Program-made: the position numbers and the translations under genes
Assembly (NCBI RefSeq): GCF_900090225.1
Contig: NZ_FMHY01000002.1
Location: 4,774,001-4,838,000, forward strand
Direction: 5' to 3'
DNA from: Micromonospora eburnea
GTDB lineage: Bacteria > Actinomycetota > Actinomycetes > Mycobacteriales > Micromonosporaceae
Length of the DNA stretch: 64,000 nucleotides
Notes under the pieces: model-generated
The model's input: the letters and a program-made list of their open reading frames with translations, nothing else
Told to the model about the DNA's origin: nothing
The model's database searches: none
Part shown: one piece after another, positions 8,801 to 20,300 of the stretch
How positions within the stretch are numbered: position 1 is the stretch's first letter
Layout of the letters: each line of letters begins with the position of its first letter

Positions 8801-11354
8801 AGCTGCCGTCGTTGCGGTACAGACTCGCGATCGCTGTGGCGGGGGTGGGGGTGGGGTGGGCGTCGATGGTGTCCTGGATAGCGGTGGTCAGCACGGGGTG
8901 GGCGCTGGCCTCGATGAACAGGGTGTAGCCGTCGCCCAGTAGTGCCTGCACGGTGTCCTGTAGGCGTACCGGCTCGCGGAGGTTGCGGTACCAGTACTGG
9001 CTGTCCAGACCGGTGGTGTCGTAGGGGGCGGCGGTCACGGTCGAGTAGAACGCGACGCTGGTGGCCGCCGGCCGGATGTTCGCCATGCTGGTGAGCTGGT
9101 CGCGGAGCACTTCGACCTGCACGGAGTGGGACGCGTAGTCGACCGGGACCAGCCTCGCGCGTACCGACGTGTCGGCGTAGAAGGTGATCAGCGCTTCCAC
9201 GTCGGCGGGTGGACCGGACACGGTGGTGGACAACGGGCCGTTGACCGCGGCGATCTGCACCCCACCGGCCCGAGTGCCCAACGCGTCGATGTCGGCCCGG
9301 ACCCGGTCGGCCGACGCCGCGACGTGCGCCATCGCACCGGTACCCGCGACCACCCGCAACGCCTGGCTACGCCCGACCACCAGCCGTAACGCCTCCGCCA
9401 GGTCCAACGCGCCAGCGACGTACGCGGCGGCGATCTCGCCTTGTGAATGCCCGACCACCGCGTCCACGACCACACCCGTGTGCTGCCACAACCGGGCCAC
9501 AGCCGTCATCACCACGAACAACACCGGCTGGATCACATCCACCCGCTGCCACACCGGATCATCAGCCCCGGCCCGCAACACCTCCCACAACGACCAGTCC
9601 ACACACTCCCGCAACACCTGCGCGCACTCCCGCACATGCGCCGCGAACACCGTGCTGGACTCCACCAACTCCAACGCCATCCCCGGCCACTGCGACCCCT
9701 GCCCCGGGAACACCAACACCGTCCCGCCCACACCCACCCGACCAGACACCACCCCCACACCCGGCTGCCCCACCCCAAACGCCCGCAACACCGCCTCACC
9801 ATCACCGGCGTCGTTCACCACGACACCGGCACGGAAACGATGCTGGGTCCGCGTCGTGACCAACGCGGCCCCGATGTCAGCGGCCCGGTACCCGGGATGC
9901 GCGGCCACATGATCCGCCAACCGCAACGCCTGCGCCCGCAACGCCTCCACGGACCTCGCCGAGATCAACCACGGCACCAGCCCACCACCAGCGCCAGTGC
10001 CAGTGCCGGTGTCACCATCGCCGGCGCCGCCGTTGGTGGTGCTGGTGCCGGTGTCACCGCCGTCGGTGGTGTCGGTGTCATCGCTGTTGTCGGTGGTGAG
10101 GGGTCCGGTGGCGGTGGGGGGCCCAGTGTTGGTGGGGGGTGCTTCGAGGATCAGGTGGGCGTTGGTGCCGCTGATCCCGAACGATGACACCGCCGCCCGG
10201 CGGGGACGACCGGTGTCCGGCCACGGCACCGTCTCGGTGAGTAGCGCGACCCGGCCGGTGTCCCAGTCCACGTGTGGGGTCGGGGCGTCCACGTGCAGCG
10301 TGGCCGGCAGCAGGCCGTGCTGGATGGCCTGCACCATTTTGATCACACCGGCGACACCCGCCGCGGCCTGGGTGTGGCCGATGTTCGACTTGACTGATCC
10401 CAACCACAACGGATGACCAGCCTCACGGCCCTGCCCGTAGGTGGCCAGCAACGCCTGCGCCTCGATCGGGTCACCCAACGTCGTGCCGGTCCCGTGCGCC
10501 TCCACCACATCCACATCCGTGGCGTCCACACCCGCGTTCGCTAACGCCTGCCGGATCACCCGCTGCTGCGCCGGACCGTTCGGCGCGGTCAGCCCGTTCG
10601 ACGCCCCGTCCTGGTTCACCGCGCTACCCCGGATCACCGCCAACACCGGATGCCCGTTCCGGCGTGCGTCTGACAGGCGTTCCAGCAGGATGATGCCGGC
10701 GCCCTCACCGAAGCCCGTGCCGTCGGCCGCGGCAGCGAACGGCTTGCAGCGGCCGTCGGGTGACAGGCCGCGTTGGCGGCTGAACTCGATGAACAACTGG
10801 GGTGTGGCCATGACCGTGACGCCGCCGGCCAACGCCAGGTCGCACTCGCCTGATCGCAGGGCCTGGCCGGCCAGGTGCAGTGCCACCAGTGATGAGGAAC
10901 AGGCGGTGTCGACGGTGATGGCGGGGCCTTCCAGGCCCAGGGTGTAGGAGATCCGGCCGGACGCGACGCTGCTGGAGCTGCCGTTACCGATGTAGCCTTC
11001 GAAACCGGAGGGGGCCGGTTGCAGTCGGGTGCCGTAGTCGTTGTACATCACTCCGGTGAACACACCGGTACGGGTGCCCCGCAACGTCTCCGGCGGGATC
11101 GCGGCACGCTCCAACGTCTCCCACACCGTTTCCAGCAGCAACCGCTGCTGCGGGTCGATCGCGAGCGCCTCACGAGGGCTGATGCCGAAGAACTCCGCGT
11201 CGAACTCGTCGGCGTCGTAGAGGAAACCACCCTCCCGGACGTAACTCTTACCCACCCGTTCGGGATCCGGGTCGTAGAGCCCCGCCAGGTCCCACCCACG
11301 ACCCGTCGGGAACCCCCCGATCACATCCACACCATCGATGACCAGCCGCCACAA
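5817..11354 (-). CDS. Type I PKS, module 2 (KS-AT-DH-KR-ACP + docking), downstream part of a frameshifted gene
   Basis: This 1,845-codon frame starts inside a KS (its first codon is TTG, within ...ELWRLVIDGVDVI), so it is not an independent gene. Restoring one base near 11,360 fuses it to the upstream frame ending at 11321. KS: VDTACSSS, Cys about residue 152. AT: GHSQGE and YASH (methylmalonyl type). DH: HAITGTVLLP and HPALLDAAIQ. KR: TGGTGGLG Rossmann motif, VVDDGVV (B-type-like) and GQGNYAAAN. ACP: MGFDSLTAVEL. The last ~90 residues include SASDAEIFDFINNELG, a typical C-terminal PKS docking region pairing with the coiled coil of the next protein. Without an ER it should add a methyl-branched enoyl unit. 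Long stretches are almost identical to module 1. Confidence 0.93.
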   Translation of the reverse strand: MWRLVIDGVDVIGGFPTGRGWDLAGLYDPDPERVGKSYVREGGFLYDADEFDAEFFGISPREALAIDPQQRLLLETVWETLERAAIPPETLRGTRTGVFTGVMYNDYGTRLQPAPSGFEGYIGNGSSSSVASGRISYTLGLEGPAITVDTACSSSLVALHLAGQALRSGECDLALAGGVTVMATPQLFIEFSRQRGLSPDGRCKPFAAAADGTGFGEGAGIILLERLSDARRNGHPVLAVIRGSAVNQDGASNGLTAPNGPAQQRVIRQALANAGVDATDVDVVEAHGTGTTLGDPIEAQALLATYGQGREAGHPLWLGSVKSNIGHTQAAAGVAGVIKMVQAIQHGLLPATLHVDAPTPHVDWDTGRVALLTETVPWPDTGRPRRAAVSSFGISGTNAHLILEAPPTNTGPPTATGPLTTDNSDDTDTTDGGDTGTSTTNGGAGDGDTGTGTGAGGGLVPWLISARSVEALRAQALRLADHVAAHPGYRAADIGAALVTTRTQHRFRAGVVVNDAGDGEAVLRAFGVGQPGVGVVSGRVGVGGTVLVFPGQGSQWPGMALELVESSTVFAAHVRECAQVLRECVDWSLWEVLRAGADDPVWQRVDVIQPVLFVVMTAVARLWQHTGVVVDAVVGHSQGEIAAAYVAGALDLAEALRLVVGRSQALRVVAGTGAMAHVAASADRVRADIDALGTRAGGVQIAAVNGPLSTTVSGPPADVEALITFYADTSVRARLVPVDYASHSVQVEVLRDQLTSMANIRPAATSVAFYSTVTAAPYDTTGLDSQYWYRNLREPVRLQDTVQALLGDGYTLFIEASAHPVLTTAIQDTIDAHPTPTPATAIASLYRNDGSYHRFLTSAIQAWTHGAPLNLPDTPTPTHLPDLPTYPFQHQRYWLDPAPSGVTVPGLTATGHPLLAGGLELPDGGRVFTGTISTATHPWLADHAITGTVLLPGTAFLELALHAAYHTDCNHIEELNVHEPLTLPERGGVQIHVTVGPPTGDGTRDMKVESRRLDADAPDTPWTQNITAVLGVDDNPGPRPDDGPWDPAGSPIDIESFYDNLSDHGLDYGPVFQGLKSAWRAGDVFHAELELSGDESDEGFIVHPALLDAAIQTIFLTDAHPLGTGKPRGDGSTPQIPVPFSWSGVRVAASATATTTLRVRMTLSGDSSMALHLSDAYGHTICSVDTLTVRPVAPDKLESDSEHRHNFHVVWERLGVVVPDEVAVPVGWALLGSGGSGSGWDGVPVYPDVAALAEAVDAPDTVLYVVDPETAGRDADVVRRAHQVSAALVRVLRDWLARDLDARLVVVTRQAVATVPHEAVDDLAAACLWGLVRVAQREHPGRFVLVDGDGGVVGWRVLSGVLAGGESQVAVRGGVVLRPRLSRLPAQPVPASGGGFGGLDPSGTVLITGGTGGLGALTAWHLVRRYGVRRLVLVSRRGMAAAGAGELRAGLEAAGARVWVRECDSGDRAGLARVLAQVDQRHPLTAVIHAAGVVDDGVVQSLNTERMSAVLRPKVDGAWHLHELTADMPLSAFVLFSSVAGVLGNPGQGNYAAANTFLDALAQHRRAVGLPATSVAWGLWQTGTGLTGGLSDTDRDRLTRSGIRALSTEQGLHLLDTAVGQDRAQVVAARWDLPALRRHPDRSPILDSLAHRPVSPRHTPPGGENTTRLATQLAGLSTPQQRQLLLESVRLNAALVLGHNSADHIHADRGFLDMGFDSLTAVELRNRLNAATGLRLPSTTVFDHPAPAALADFLLEKLTKAQPEPDQAVLKELDKIESVAAGLSLAGRTRLTTRLQQFLLKLNPVEEESGAAVPTVIAEIDSASDAEIFDFINNELGIPDSAPKE
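6321..7388 (-). repeat. Near-identical KR-region repeat, copy in module 2
   Basis: About 1,068 bp covering the KR domain and its flanks matches 11711-12778 at a constant offset of 5,390 bp. I see only about four substitutions (for example ACGGGTCGG against ACGGGCCGG). The similarity stops abruptly at GCCGCGAG, after which the KR structural subdomain and DH of the two modules diverge strongly. This sharp boundary indicates recent gene conversion or module duplication. Confidence 0.9.
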
Positions 11355-14300
11355 CTCCCGGGGGAGTACACCCCACCCGGATAGCGGCAGCCCATCGCCA
11401 CGATCGCGATCGGCTCACCACCGTCGACCGTCGTCGGTGACGCGACGGTGGTCGTGGGGACCGAAGCGGTCAGCTGGTGCAGGATCTGCTCGGCCAACGC
11501 CGAGGGAGTCGGGTGGTCGAAGACGGTGGTGGAGGGCAATCGCAGGCCGGTGGCGGCGTTGAGTCGGTTACGCAACTCGACCGCGGTCAGCGAGTCGAAC
11601 CCCAGTTCCTGGAACGGCTGGCCCACATCGACCGCTCCCACCTGGTCGTGACCCAGCACCTCAGCGGTGTGCGACCGCACCACCTGCAGCACCACCGACC
11701 GCTGTTCCGATGTGCTGAGGCCGGCCAGTTGGGTAGCGAGCCGGGTGGTGCTCTCACCACCGGGTGGTGTGTGGCGGGGGGACACGGGCCGGTGGGCCAG
11801 CGAGTCCAGGATCGGGGAACGGTCGGGGTGGCGCCGTAGTGCTGGTAGGTCCCAGCGGGCGGCGACTACCTGCGCCCGGTCCTGACCGACGGCGGTGTCC
11901 AACAGGTGTAGTCCCTGTTCGGTGCTCAACGCCCGGATCCCGCTACGTGTCAACCGGTCACGGTCGGTGTCGGACAGCCCGCCGGTCAGCCCGGTACCGG
12001 TCTGCCACAATCCCCACGCCACACTCGTCGCGGGTAGCCCGACAGCCCGCCGGTGCTGCGCCAACGCGTCCAGGAACGTGTTCGCCGCCGCGTAGTTACC
12101 CTGCCCCGGGTTACCCAGCACCCCGGCCACCGAGGAGAACAACACGAACGCCGACAACGGCATGTCAGCGGTCAACTCGTGGAGATGCCACGCCCCGTCG
12201 ACCTTCGGTCGTAGCACCGCCGACATCCGCTCCGTGTTCAGTGACTGCACCACACCGTCATCCACCACACCCGCGGCGTGGATCACCGCTGTCAACGGAT
12301 GCCGCTGATCCACCTGCGCCAACACCCGCGCCAACCCGGCCCGGTCACCACTGTCACACTCCCGTACCCACACCCGCGCGCCCGCCGCTTCCAACCCCGC
12401 GCGTAGCTCCCCCGCACCCGCGGCGGCCATACCCCGACGACTCACCAACACCAACCGCCGGACCCCGTACCGGCGCACCAGGTGCCACGCCGTCAACGCC
12501 CCCAAACCACCCGTACCACCAGTGATCAACACCGTCCCCGACGGGTCCAACCCCCCGAACCCACCGCCGCTGGCGGGCACCGGTTGTGCGGGCAACCGCG
12601 ACAACCGTGGCCTCAACACCACCCCACCACGCACCGCGACCTGCGACTCACCACCCGCCAACACCCCCGACAACACCCGCCAACCCACCACCCCACCATC
12701 ACCATCAACCAACACGAACCGCCCCGGATGCTCCCGCTGAGCCACCCGCACCAAACCCCACAAACACGCCGCCGCGAGACTGCCGGGATCGGGTGTGTGA
12801 AGGGGCTCATCCGGTGAGGTGTTGACCGCTCCACGAGTGACGATCACGAGCCGGCTGTTGGCGAGGTCGTCGGCGCGAAGCCATTCCTGCAAGACATCGA
12901 GCAGGCCGATCGCCGTGGCATGGGCCTGCGCGACCACGCTGCCGGCGGTCACCTCGACTGCGGCGTCCATCGGTGACATGACGACCACATCCGGTACCGC
13001 GTCGCCGTTCGCGGTGGCCATCTTCAGAGCGGCGAGGTCGGCATGACGGGTGATCCGTACGTCCCTCAGCTCCCCTGGCTCCGCGGGCCACCCCGCGTCG
13101 GGGCCGAGCATCGCCCAGGTGAGCGTGGATGGCTCCGCCGGCGCGCTCTCGGGCATCGGCGACCAGGCGATCTCGTACAGGACGTCGTTTTCGGCCCCGC
13201 GATTCGCGGTCACGTTTTCCAGGGCGACCGGGCGCAGGGCCAACGCGTCGACGTCGGCGATCGGTGAGCCGGTCTGATCGGTGATCGCCAGCGTGACGGT
13301 CCCGTCCGATGTCGATGACGACCGCACTCGCACCGCGGTGGCACCGCTGGCGTACAGCGACACACCTTTCCAGTGGAACGGGAGGGCGAGCCTGCCACGG
13401 TCGTCCGCCTGCAAAGAACCGCCGATGGCGAGCGAGTGCAGGGCCGCGTCCAGCAGCGCGGGGTGAAGACCGAAGCCAGCCGCATCGGCTTCCAGGTCCT
13501 CGGGAAGCTCGACGTCGGCGTAGACGTCCGGACCGTGCCGCCACACCCGCCGAAGCCCTTGGAAAGTTTCCCCGTACTCGTAGCCGCGAGCGGCGAGATC
13601 CGCGTACAGGGTGTCGGTGGAGAGGGGAACCGATCCGGCCGGGGGCCACACCGCCATCGACTGTCGAGGAGCCGGTGCCGTCATGGTGAGCACGCCCGTC
13701 GCGTGACGCGTCCAGTTCCTGGTATCAGATGCCGTGGGGCAGGAGTAGATGGTCAAGGCCCGTCGACCGGATCCGTCGTCGGCAGCGACGAGGGCCTGCA
13801 CCCGCAGACTCTGATCCACTGGCAGGACAAGGGGCGCTTCGAGCGTAAGTTCTTCGATGTGGTTGCAGTCGGTGTGGTGCGCGGCGTGCAGGGCGAGTTC
13901 GAGGAAGGCGGTGCCGGGTAGCAGGACGGTGCCGGTGATGGCGTGGTCGGCGAGCCATGGATGGGTGGCTGTGGAGATCGTGCCGGTGAACACCCGCCCA
14001 CCGTCGGGCAACTCCAAACCCCCGGCCAGCAGCGGATGCCCCGTAGCGGTCAACCCCGGCACCGTGACACCACTCGGCGCAGGATCCAACCAGTAACGCT
14101 GGTGTTGGAAGGGATAAGTGGGCAGGTCTGGTAGGTGTGTGGGGGTTGGGATATCGGGCAGGTTCAGGGGTGCGCCGTGGGTCCAGGCTTGTATCGCGGA
14201 GGTGAGGAATCGGTGGTAGCTGCCGTCGTTGCGGTACAGACTCGCGATGGCTGTGGCTGTGGCTGTGGCGGGGGTGGGGGTGGGGTGGGCGTCGATGGTG

Positions 14301-17300
14301 TCCTGGATAGCGGTGGTCAGCACGGGGTGGGCGCTGGCCTCGATGAACAGGGTGTAGCCGTCGCCCAGTAGTGCCTGCACGGTGTCCTGTAGGCGTACCG
14401 GCTCGCGGAGGTTGCGGTACCAGTACTGGCTGTCCAGACCGGTGGTGTCGTAGAGGGCGGCGGTCACGGTCGAGTAGAACGCGACGCTGGTGGACGCCGG
14501 CCGGATGTTCGCCATGCTGGTGAGCTGGTCGCGGAGCACTTCGACCTGCACGGAGTGGGACGCGTAGTCGACCGGGACCAGCCTCGCGCGTACCGACGTG
14601 TCGGTGTAGAAGGCGATCAGCGCTTCCACGTCGGCGGGTGGACCGGACACGGTGGTGGACAACGGGCCGTTGACCGCGGCGATCTGTACCCCACCGGCCC
14701 GAGTGCCCAACGCGTCGATGTCGGCCCGGACCCGGTCGGCCGGCGCCGCGACGTGCGCCATCGCACCGGTACCCGCGACCACCCGCAACGCCTGGCTACG
14801 CCCGACCACCAGCCGTAACGCCTCCGCCAGGTCCAACGCGCCAGCGACGTACGCGGCGGCGATCTCGCCTTGTGAATGCCCGACCACCGCGTCCACGACC
14901 ACACCCGTGTGCTGCCACAACCGGGCCACAGCCGTCATCACCACGAACAACACCGGCTGGATCACATCCACCCGCTGCCACACCGGATCATCAGCCCCGG
15001 CCCGCAACACCTCCCACAACGACCAGTCCACACACTCCCGCAACACCTGCGCGCACTCCCGCACATGCGCCGCGAACACCGCGCTGGACTCCACCAACTC
15101 CAACGCCATCCCCGGCCACTGCGACCCCTGCCCCGGGAACACCAACACCGTCCCGCCCACACCCACCCGACCAGACACCACCCCCACACCCGGCTGCCCC
15201 ACCCCAAACGCCCGCAACACCGACACCGCACCACCAGCGTCATCCACCACGACACCGGCACGGTGAGCGAACACCGCCCGCCGACCCAACACCCCCGCGA
15301 CAGCCGCCACATCCACATCCGCACGACCAGCCACAAAATCCGCCAACCGCAACGCCTGCGCCCGCAACGCCTCCACCGACCTCGCCGAAAACAACCACGG
15401 CACCACATCGGTGTCGAGGGGCAGGTCTGGTAGGTGTGTGGGGGTTGGGGTGTCGGGCAGGTTCAGGGGTGCGCCGTGGGTCCAGGCTTGTATCGCGGAG
15501 GTGAGGAATCGGTGGTAGCTGCCGTCGTTGCGGTACAGACTCGCGATCGCTGTGGCGGGGGTGGGGGTGGGGTGGGCGTCGATGGTGTCCTGGATAGCGG
15601 TGGTCAGCACGGGGTGGGCGCTGGCCTCGATGAACAGGGTGTAGCCGTCGCCCAGTAGTGCCTGCACGGTGTCCTGTAGGCGTACCGGCTCGCGGAGGTT
15701 GCGGTACCAGTACTGGCTGTCCAGACCGGTGGTGTCGTAGAGGGCGGCGGTCACGGTCGAGTAGAACGCGACGCTGGTGGACGCCGGCCGGATGTTCGCC
15801 ATGCTGGTGAGCTGGTCGCGGAGCACTTCGACCTGCACGGAGTGGGACGCGTAGTCGACCGGGACCAGCCTCGCGCGTACCGACGTGTCGGTGTAGAAGG
15901 CGATCAGCGCTTCCACGTCGGCGGGTGGACCGGACACGGTGGTGGACAACGGGCCGTTGACCGCGGCGATCTGTACCCCACCGGCCCGAGTGCCCAACGC
16001 GTCGATGTCGGCCCGGACCCGGTCGGCCGGCGCCGCGACGTGCGCCATCGCACCGGTACCCGCGACCACCCGCAACGCCTGGCTACGCCCGACCACCAGC
16101 CGTAACGCCTCCGCCAGGTCCAACGCGCCAGCGACGTACGCGGCGGCGATCTCGCCTTGTGAATGCCCGACCACCGCGTCCACGACCACACCCGTGTGCT
16201 GCCACAACCGGGCCACAGCCGTCATCACCACGAACAACACCGGCTGGATCACATCCACCCGCTGCCACACCGGATCATCAGCCCCGGCCCGCAACACCTC
16301 CCACAACGACCAGTCCACACACTCCCGCAACACCTGCGCGCACTCCCGCACATGCGCCGCGAACACCGCGCTGGACTCCACCAACTCCAACGCCATCCCC
16401 GGCCACTGCGACCCCTGCCCCGGGAACACCAACACCGTCCCGCCCACACCCACCCGACCAGACACCACCCCCACACCCGGCTGCCCCACCCCAAACGCCC
16501 GCAACACCGCCTCACCATCACCGGCGTCGTTCACCACGACACCGGCACGGAAACGATGCTGACTCCGCGTCGTGACCAACGCGGCCCCAATATCCACCGC
16601 CCGATACCCAGGATGCGCGGCCACATGATCCGCCAACCGCAACGCCTGCGCCCGCAACGCCTCCACCGACCTCGCCGAAAACAACCACGGCACCGGTCCA
16701 CTGCCACCAGTGCCAGTGCCGGTGGGGGGTTCGGGAGTGCTTGTGCTTACGGTGGGGGGTGCTTCGAGGATCAGGTGGGCGTTGGTGCCGCTGATCCCGA
16801 ATGATGACACCGCCGCCCGGCGGGGACGACCGGTGTCCGGCCACGGCACCGTCTCGGTGAGCAACGCGACCCGGCCGGTGTCCCAGTCCACGTGTGGGGT
16901 CGGGGCGTCCACGTGCAGCGTGGCCGGCAACATGCCGTGCTGGATGGCCTGCACCATCTTGATCACACCCGCGACACCCGCCGCTGCCTGGGTGTGGCCG
17001 ATGTTCGACTTCACTGATCCCAACCACAACGGATGACCAGCCTCACGGCCCTGCCCGTAGGTGGCCAGCAACGCCTGCGCCTCGATCGGGTCACCTAATG
17101 TCGTGCCGGTCCCGTGCGCCTCCACCACATCCACGTCCGTGGCGTCTACACCCGCGTTCGCTAACGCCTGCCGGATCACCCGCTGCTGCGCCGGACCATT
17201 CGGCGCGGTCAGCCCGTTCGACGCCCCGTCCTGGTTCACCGCGCTACCCCGGATCACCGCCAACACCGGATGCCCATTACGACACGCATCCGACAGGCGT

Positions 17301-20300
17301 TCCAGCACCAGCATCCCGGCGCCCTCACCCCAACCGACACCGTCAGCCGCCGCCGCGAACGGCTTGCACCGACCATCCGGCGACAGACCCCGCTGCCGAC
17401 TGAACTCCAGAAAGATCCCCGGACTCGCCATCACCGTCACACCACCGGCCAACGCCAGGTCACACTCACCCGACCGCAACGCCTGACCCGCCAGATGCAA
17501 CGCCACCAACGACGACGAACACGCCGTGTCCACTGTCACCGCCGGACCCCGAAGCCCCAACGAAAACGACACCCGCCCCGACGCAACACTCACCGCATTA
17601 CCCGTCAACAGGTGGCCGCCGACATCGTTCGATGCCTCGTGCATGCGGGGCCCATAGTCCTGACCCATGGCACCGACGAAGACGCCCGTCAGTGTGTCGC
17701 GCAGCGTCCCAGGGTCGATACCCGCCCGTTCGATCGCTTCCCACGACGTCTCCAGCAGCAGCCGCTGCTGGGGATCCATCGCCCTGGCTTCCCGGGGGCT
17801 GATGCCGAAGAACGCGGCGTCGAACTGATCCGCGTCGTAGAGGAAGCCGCCGTGCCTGGCATAGGTCGTGCCGGCATTGTCGGAGTCCGCGTCGTACAGG
17901 TCGTCGAGGTTCCACCCGCGGTCGCCGGGAAAAGGCCCGACAGCGTCTCCACCGTCGAGGAGTAGCTGCCACAGCTTCTCCGGGCCGTCGGCACCGCCAG
18001 GAAACCGGCAGGCCATACCGACCACGGCGATCGGTTCGTCGGTCCTGCTCAGCATCGACGGCGCGGCGATGGGGGCCGGTACGGCAGGCGCCAGCCCGTT
18101 GACGATGAACTCGGCGACCCCGCCCGGCGTGGGGTAGTCGTACGTGAGCGCAGCGGGCAGTCCCAGCCCGGTCGTCTCGGCGAGGCGATCCCGCAGTTGC
18201 ACCGCCGACACCGAGTCGAAGCCGAGTTCCTTGAACGTCCTGCCGGCGTCGATCGCCTCGCCCGTCACGTGTCCCAGAACGATGGCGATCTGGGTACGGA
18301 GAAGGTCGAGTACCGCCTCCGTCCGTTCCGCTCTGCTGCGTCCCGCGAGCCGACTGCGCCACGGCGAGGCATTGGTCGAGTCGTCGTCGCCGGACGGGGT
18401 GGCGGAGGAGGTCCGGGCATCGGACGGCCAATACCGCTGCCGCTGGAAGGCGTAGGTCGGAAGCGGGACCCGACGACCGGAGGCACCCAGGACGCGGCCC
18501 CAGTCGACGTCGACACCGGCGACGTACAGCCGGGCCAAGGCCGCCATCACGGTCCTGGCGTCGGCGTCGCCACGGTCCGTCGTTGGGTCGGGGCGTACCT
18601 CGCCGGCGGCGACGGTCCCGGCACCGAGTTCGAGGAAGGCGGTGGCGCCCGCGGCTCGCAGCGTCCCGACTGCGGCCTCGGAGTCCGCCGCGTGGCGTGC
18701 GCCATGCACCCAGTGCTCCGGCGTGCGCAGCGTGTCGACATCGACCGCCTGGCCCGTGGCAGCGGAGAAGAGGGGGAGGCGCGGCGCCGCGAACGACAGC
18801 GTGGCGACCGTACGCCGGAACTCCTCGCCGGCGAACGTGGCGCACCCGTCGCCGACCGGCGCGTCGGCGCCCAGCGACGCGAGGAGACGGGCTCGGGCCC
18901 TGAGCAGTACGTGGGCATCGGTCAGTGTGAGGATTCCCGCCGCATGGGCGGCAGCGACCTCTCCGGCCGAGGCACCGACGAGGGCTGCGACCGGCACGCC
19001 CCAGGACTCGTACAGGCGGAACAGGGCGATGTGCGTCGCGAACGACGTCGCGTCAGGGTTCGCGGGATCGTCGGTGCGTTCGAACGCCTCGGCGAAGGCG
19101 GGGAACTCTTCGTGGAGGTGCCAGCCCAGCTCCGGGAAGTCGGCGCTGTCACCGGTGAACACGACGGCCAGCCGGTGTCCCCGGGTGGCCCTGCCGGTGA
19201 GGAGACGCCCGTCGGCCGATCCCTGGATCACCGCGTCGAGACCGCTCAGCAGTGCCTCGCGTCCGGCGCCCAGCAGCACGGCGCGGTGCTCGAAATGGGT
19301 ACGCGTGGTCGCCAGGGACCGGCCCACGTCCACCGTTGCCAGGTCGGCGCGGCTGCTCAGGTGGTCCCGCAGCCGGCTCGCCTGGCCCCGGAGCGCCGAC
19401 TCCGAGCGTGCCGAGATCAGCCACGGCACCAGCCGGTGGTCGGATTCCGCCTCGCTGATCGGGGCCGGTGCGGCAGCGGCGGGTTCGGCCAGGACGACGT
19501 GGCAGTTGGTGCCACCCATGCCGAACGAGCTGACCCCGGCGACCAGCGGACGGTCACCCGGCCAGGGCGTGAGGGTGGTCTGCACGCGCAGGTTGAGACG
19601 ATCGAGCGGGATGTCGGGATGCGGGGTGCGGTGGTTGAGGCTGGGCGGAAGCAGCCGGTGGTGGATGCTCAGGACGGCCTTCAGCAGTCCGACGATGCCC
19701 GCAGCGCCTTCGAGGTGCCCGACGTTGGTCTTGGCCGAGCCGACGAGCAGGCTGCCCTGATCGGCCGTCCGGGCGCCGCCGTAGACGGATCCGAGCGCGG
19801 CCGCCTCCACGGGATCGCCGACACGCGTGCCCGTTCCGTGCAGTTCGACGTACTGGACCGCGGCCGGCTGCACCCCGGCACGTTCGCAGGCGCGGCGCAG
19901 CACGTCGGCCTGTCCGGCTGTGCTCGGGACCGTCAGACCGTCGGTCGCGCCGTCGTTGTTGACCGCCGTGCCGTGGATGACACCGTAGATGCGGTCTCCG
20001 TCGGCCACCGCCTGAGCCATGGGTTTGAGGACGACGAATCCACCGCCCTCGCCGCGCACGTAACCGTTGGCCCGGGCGTCGAACGTGTAGCAGCGGCCAT
20101 CCGGGGAAAGAGCTCCGAACCGGACGGTCTTGGCCGTGCTGGCCGGATCGGTGATCAGGTTCACCCCGCCGACGAGGGCGAGGGTCGATTCGCCGGAGCG
20201 CAGGCTCTCGCACGCGAGATGGACCGCGACCAGGGATGAGGCCTGGGCCGCGTCGATGGTGAGACTCGGGCCGAGCAGCCCGAGCAGGTACGAGATCCGG

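Noticed and set aside
11352..11354. TTG as an independent start for the module 2 PKS protein
   Set aside because: It falls inside the conserved KS start (ELWRLV), there is no ribosome-binding site, and the first ~25 KS residues would be missing; a frameshift explains it better.
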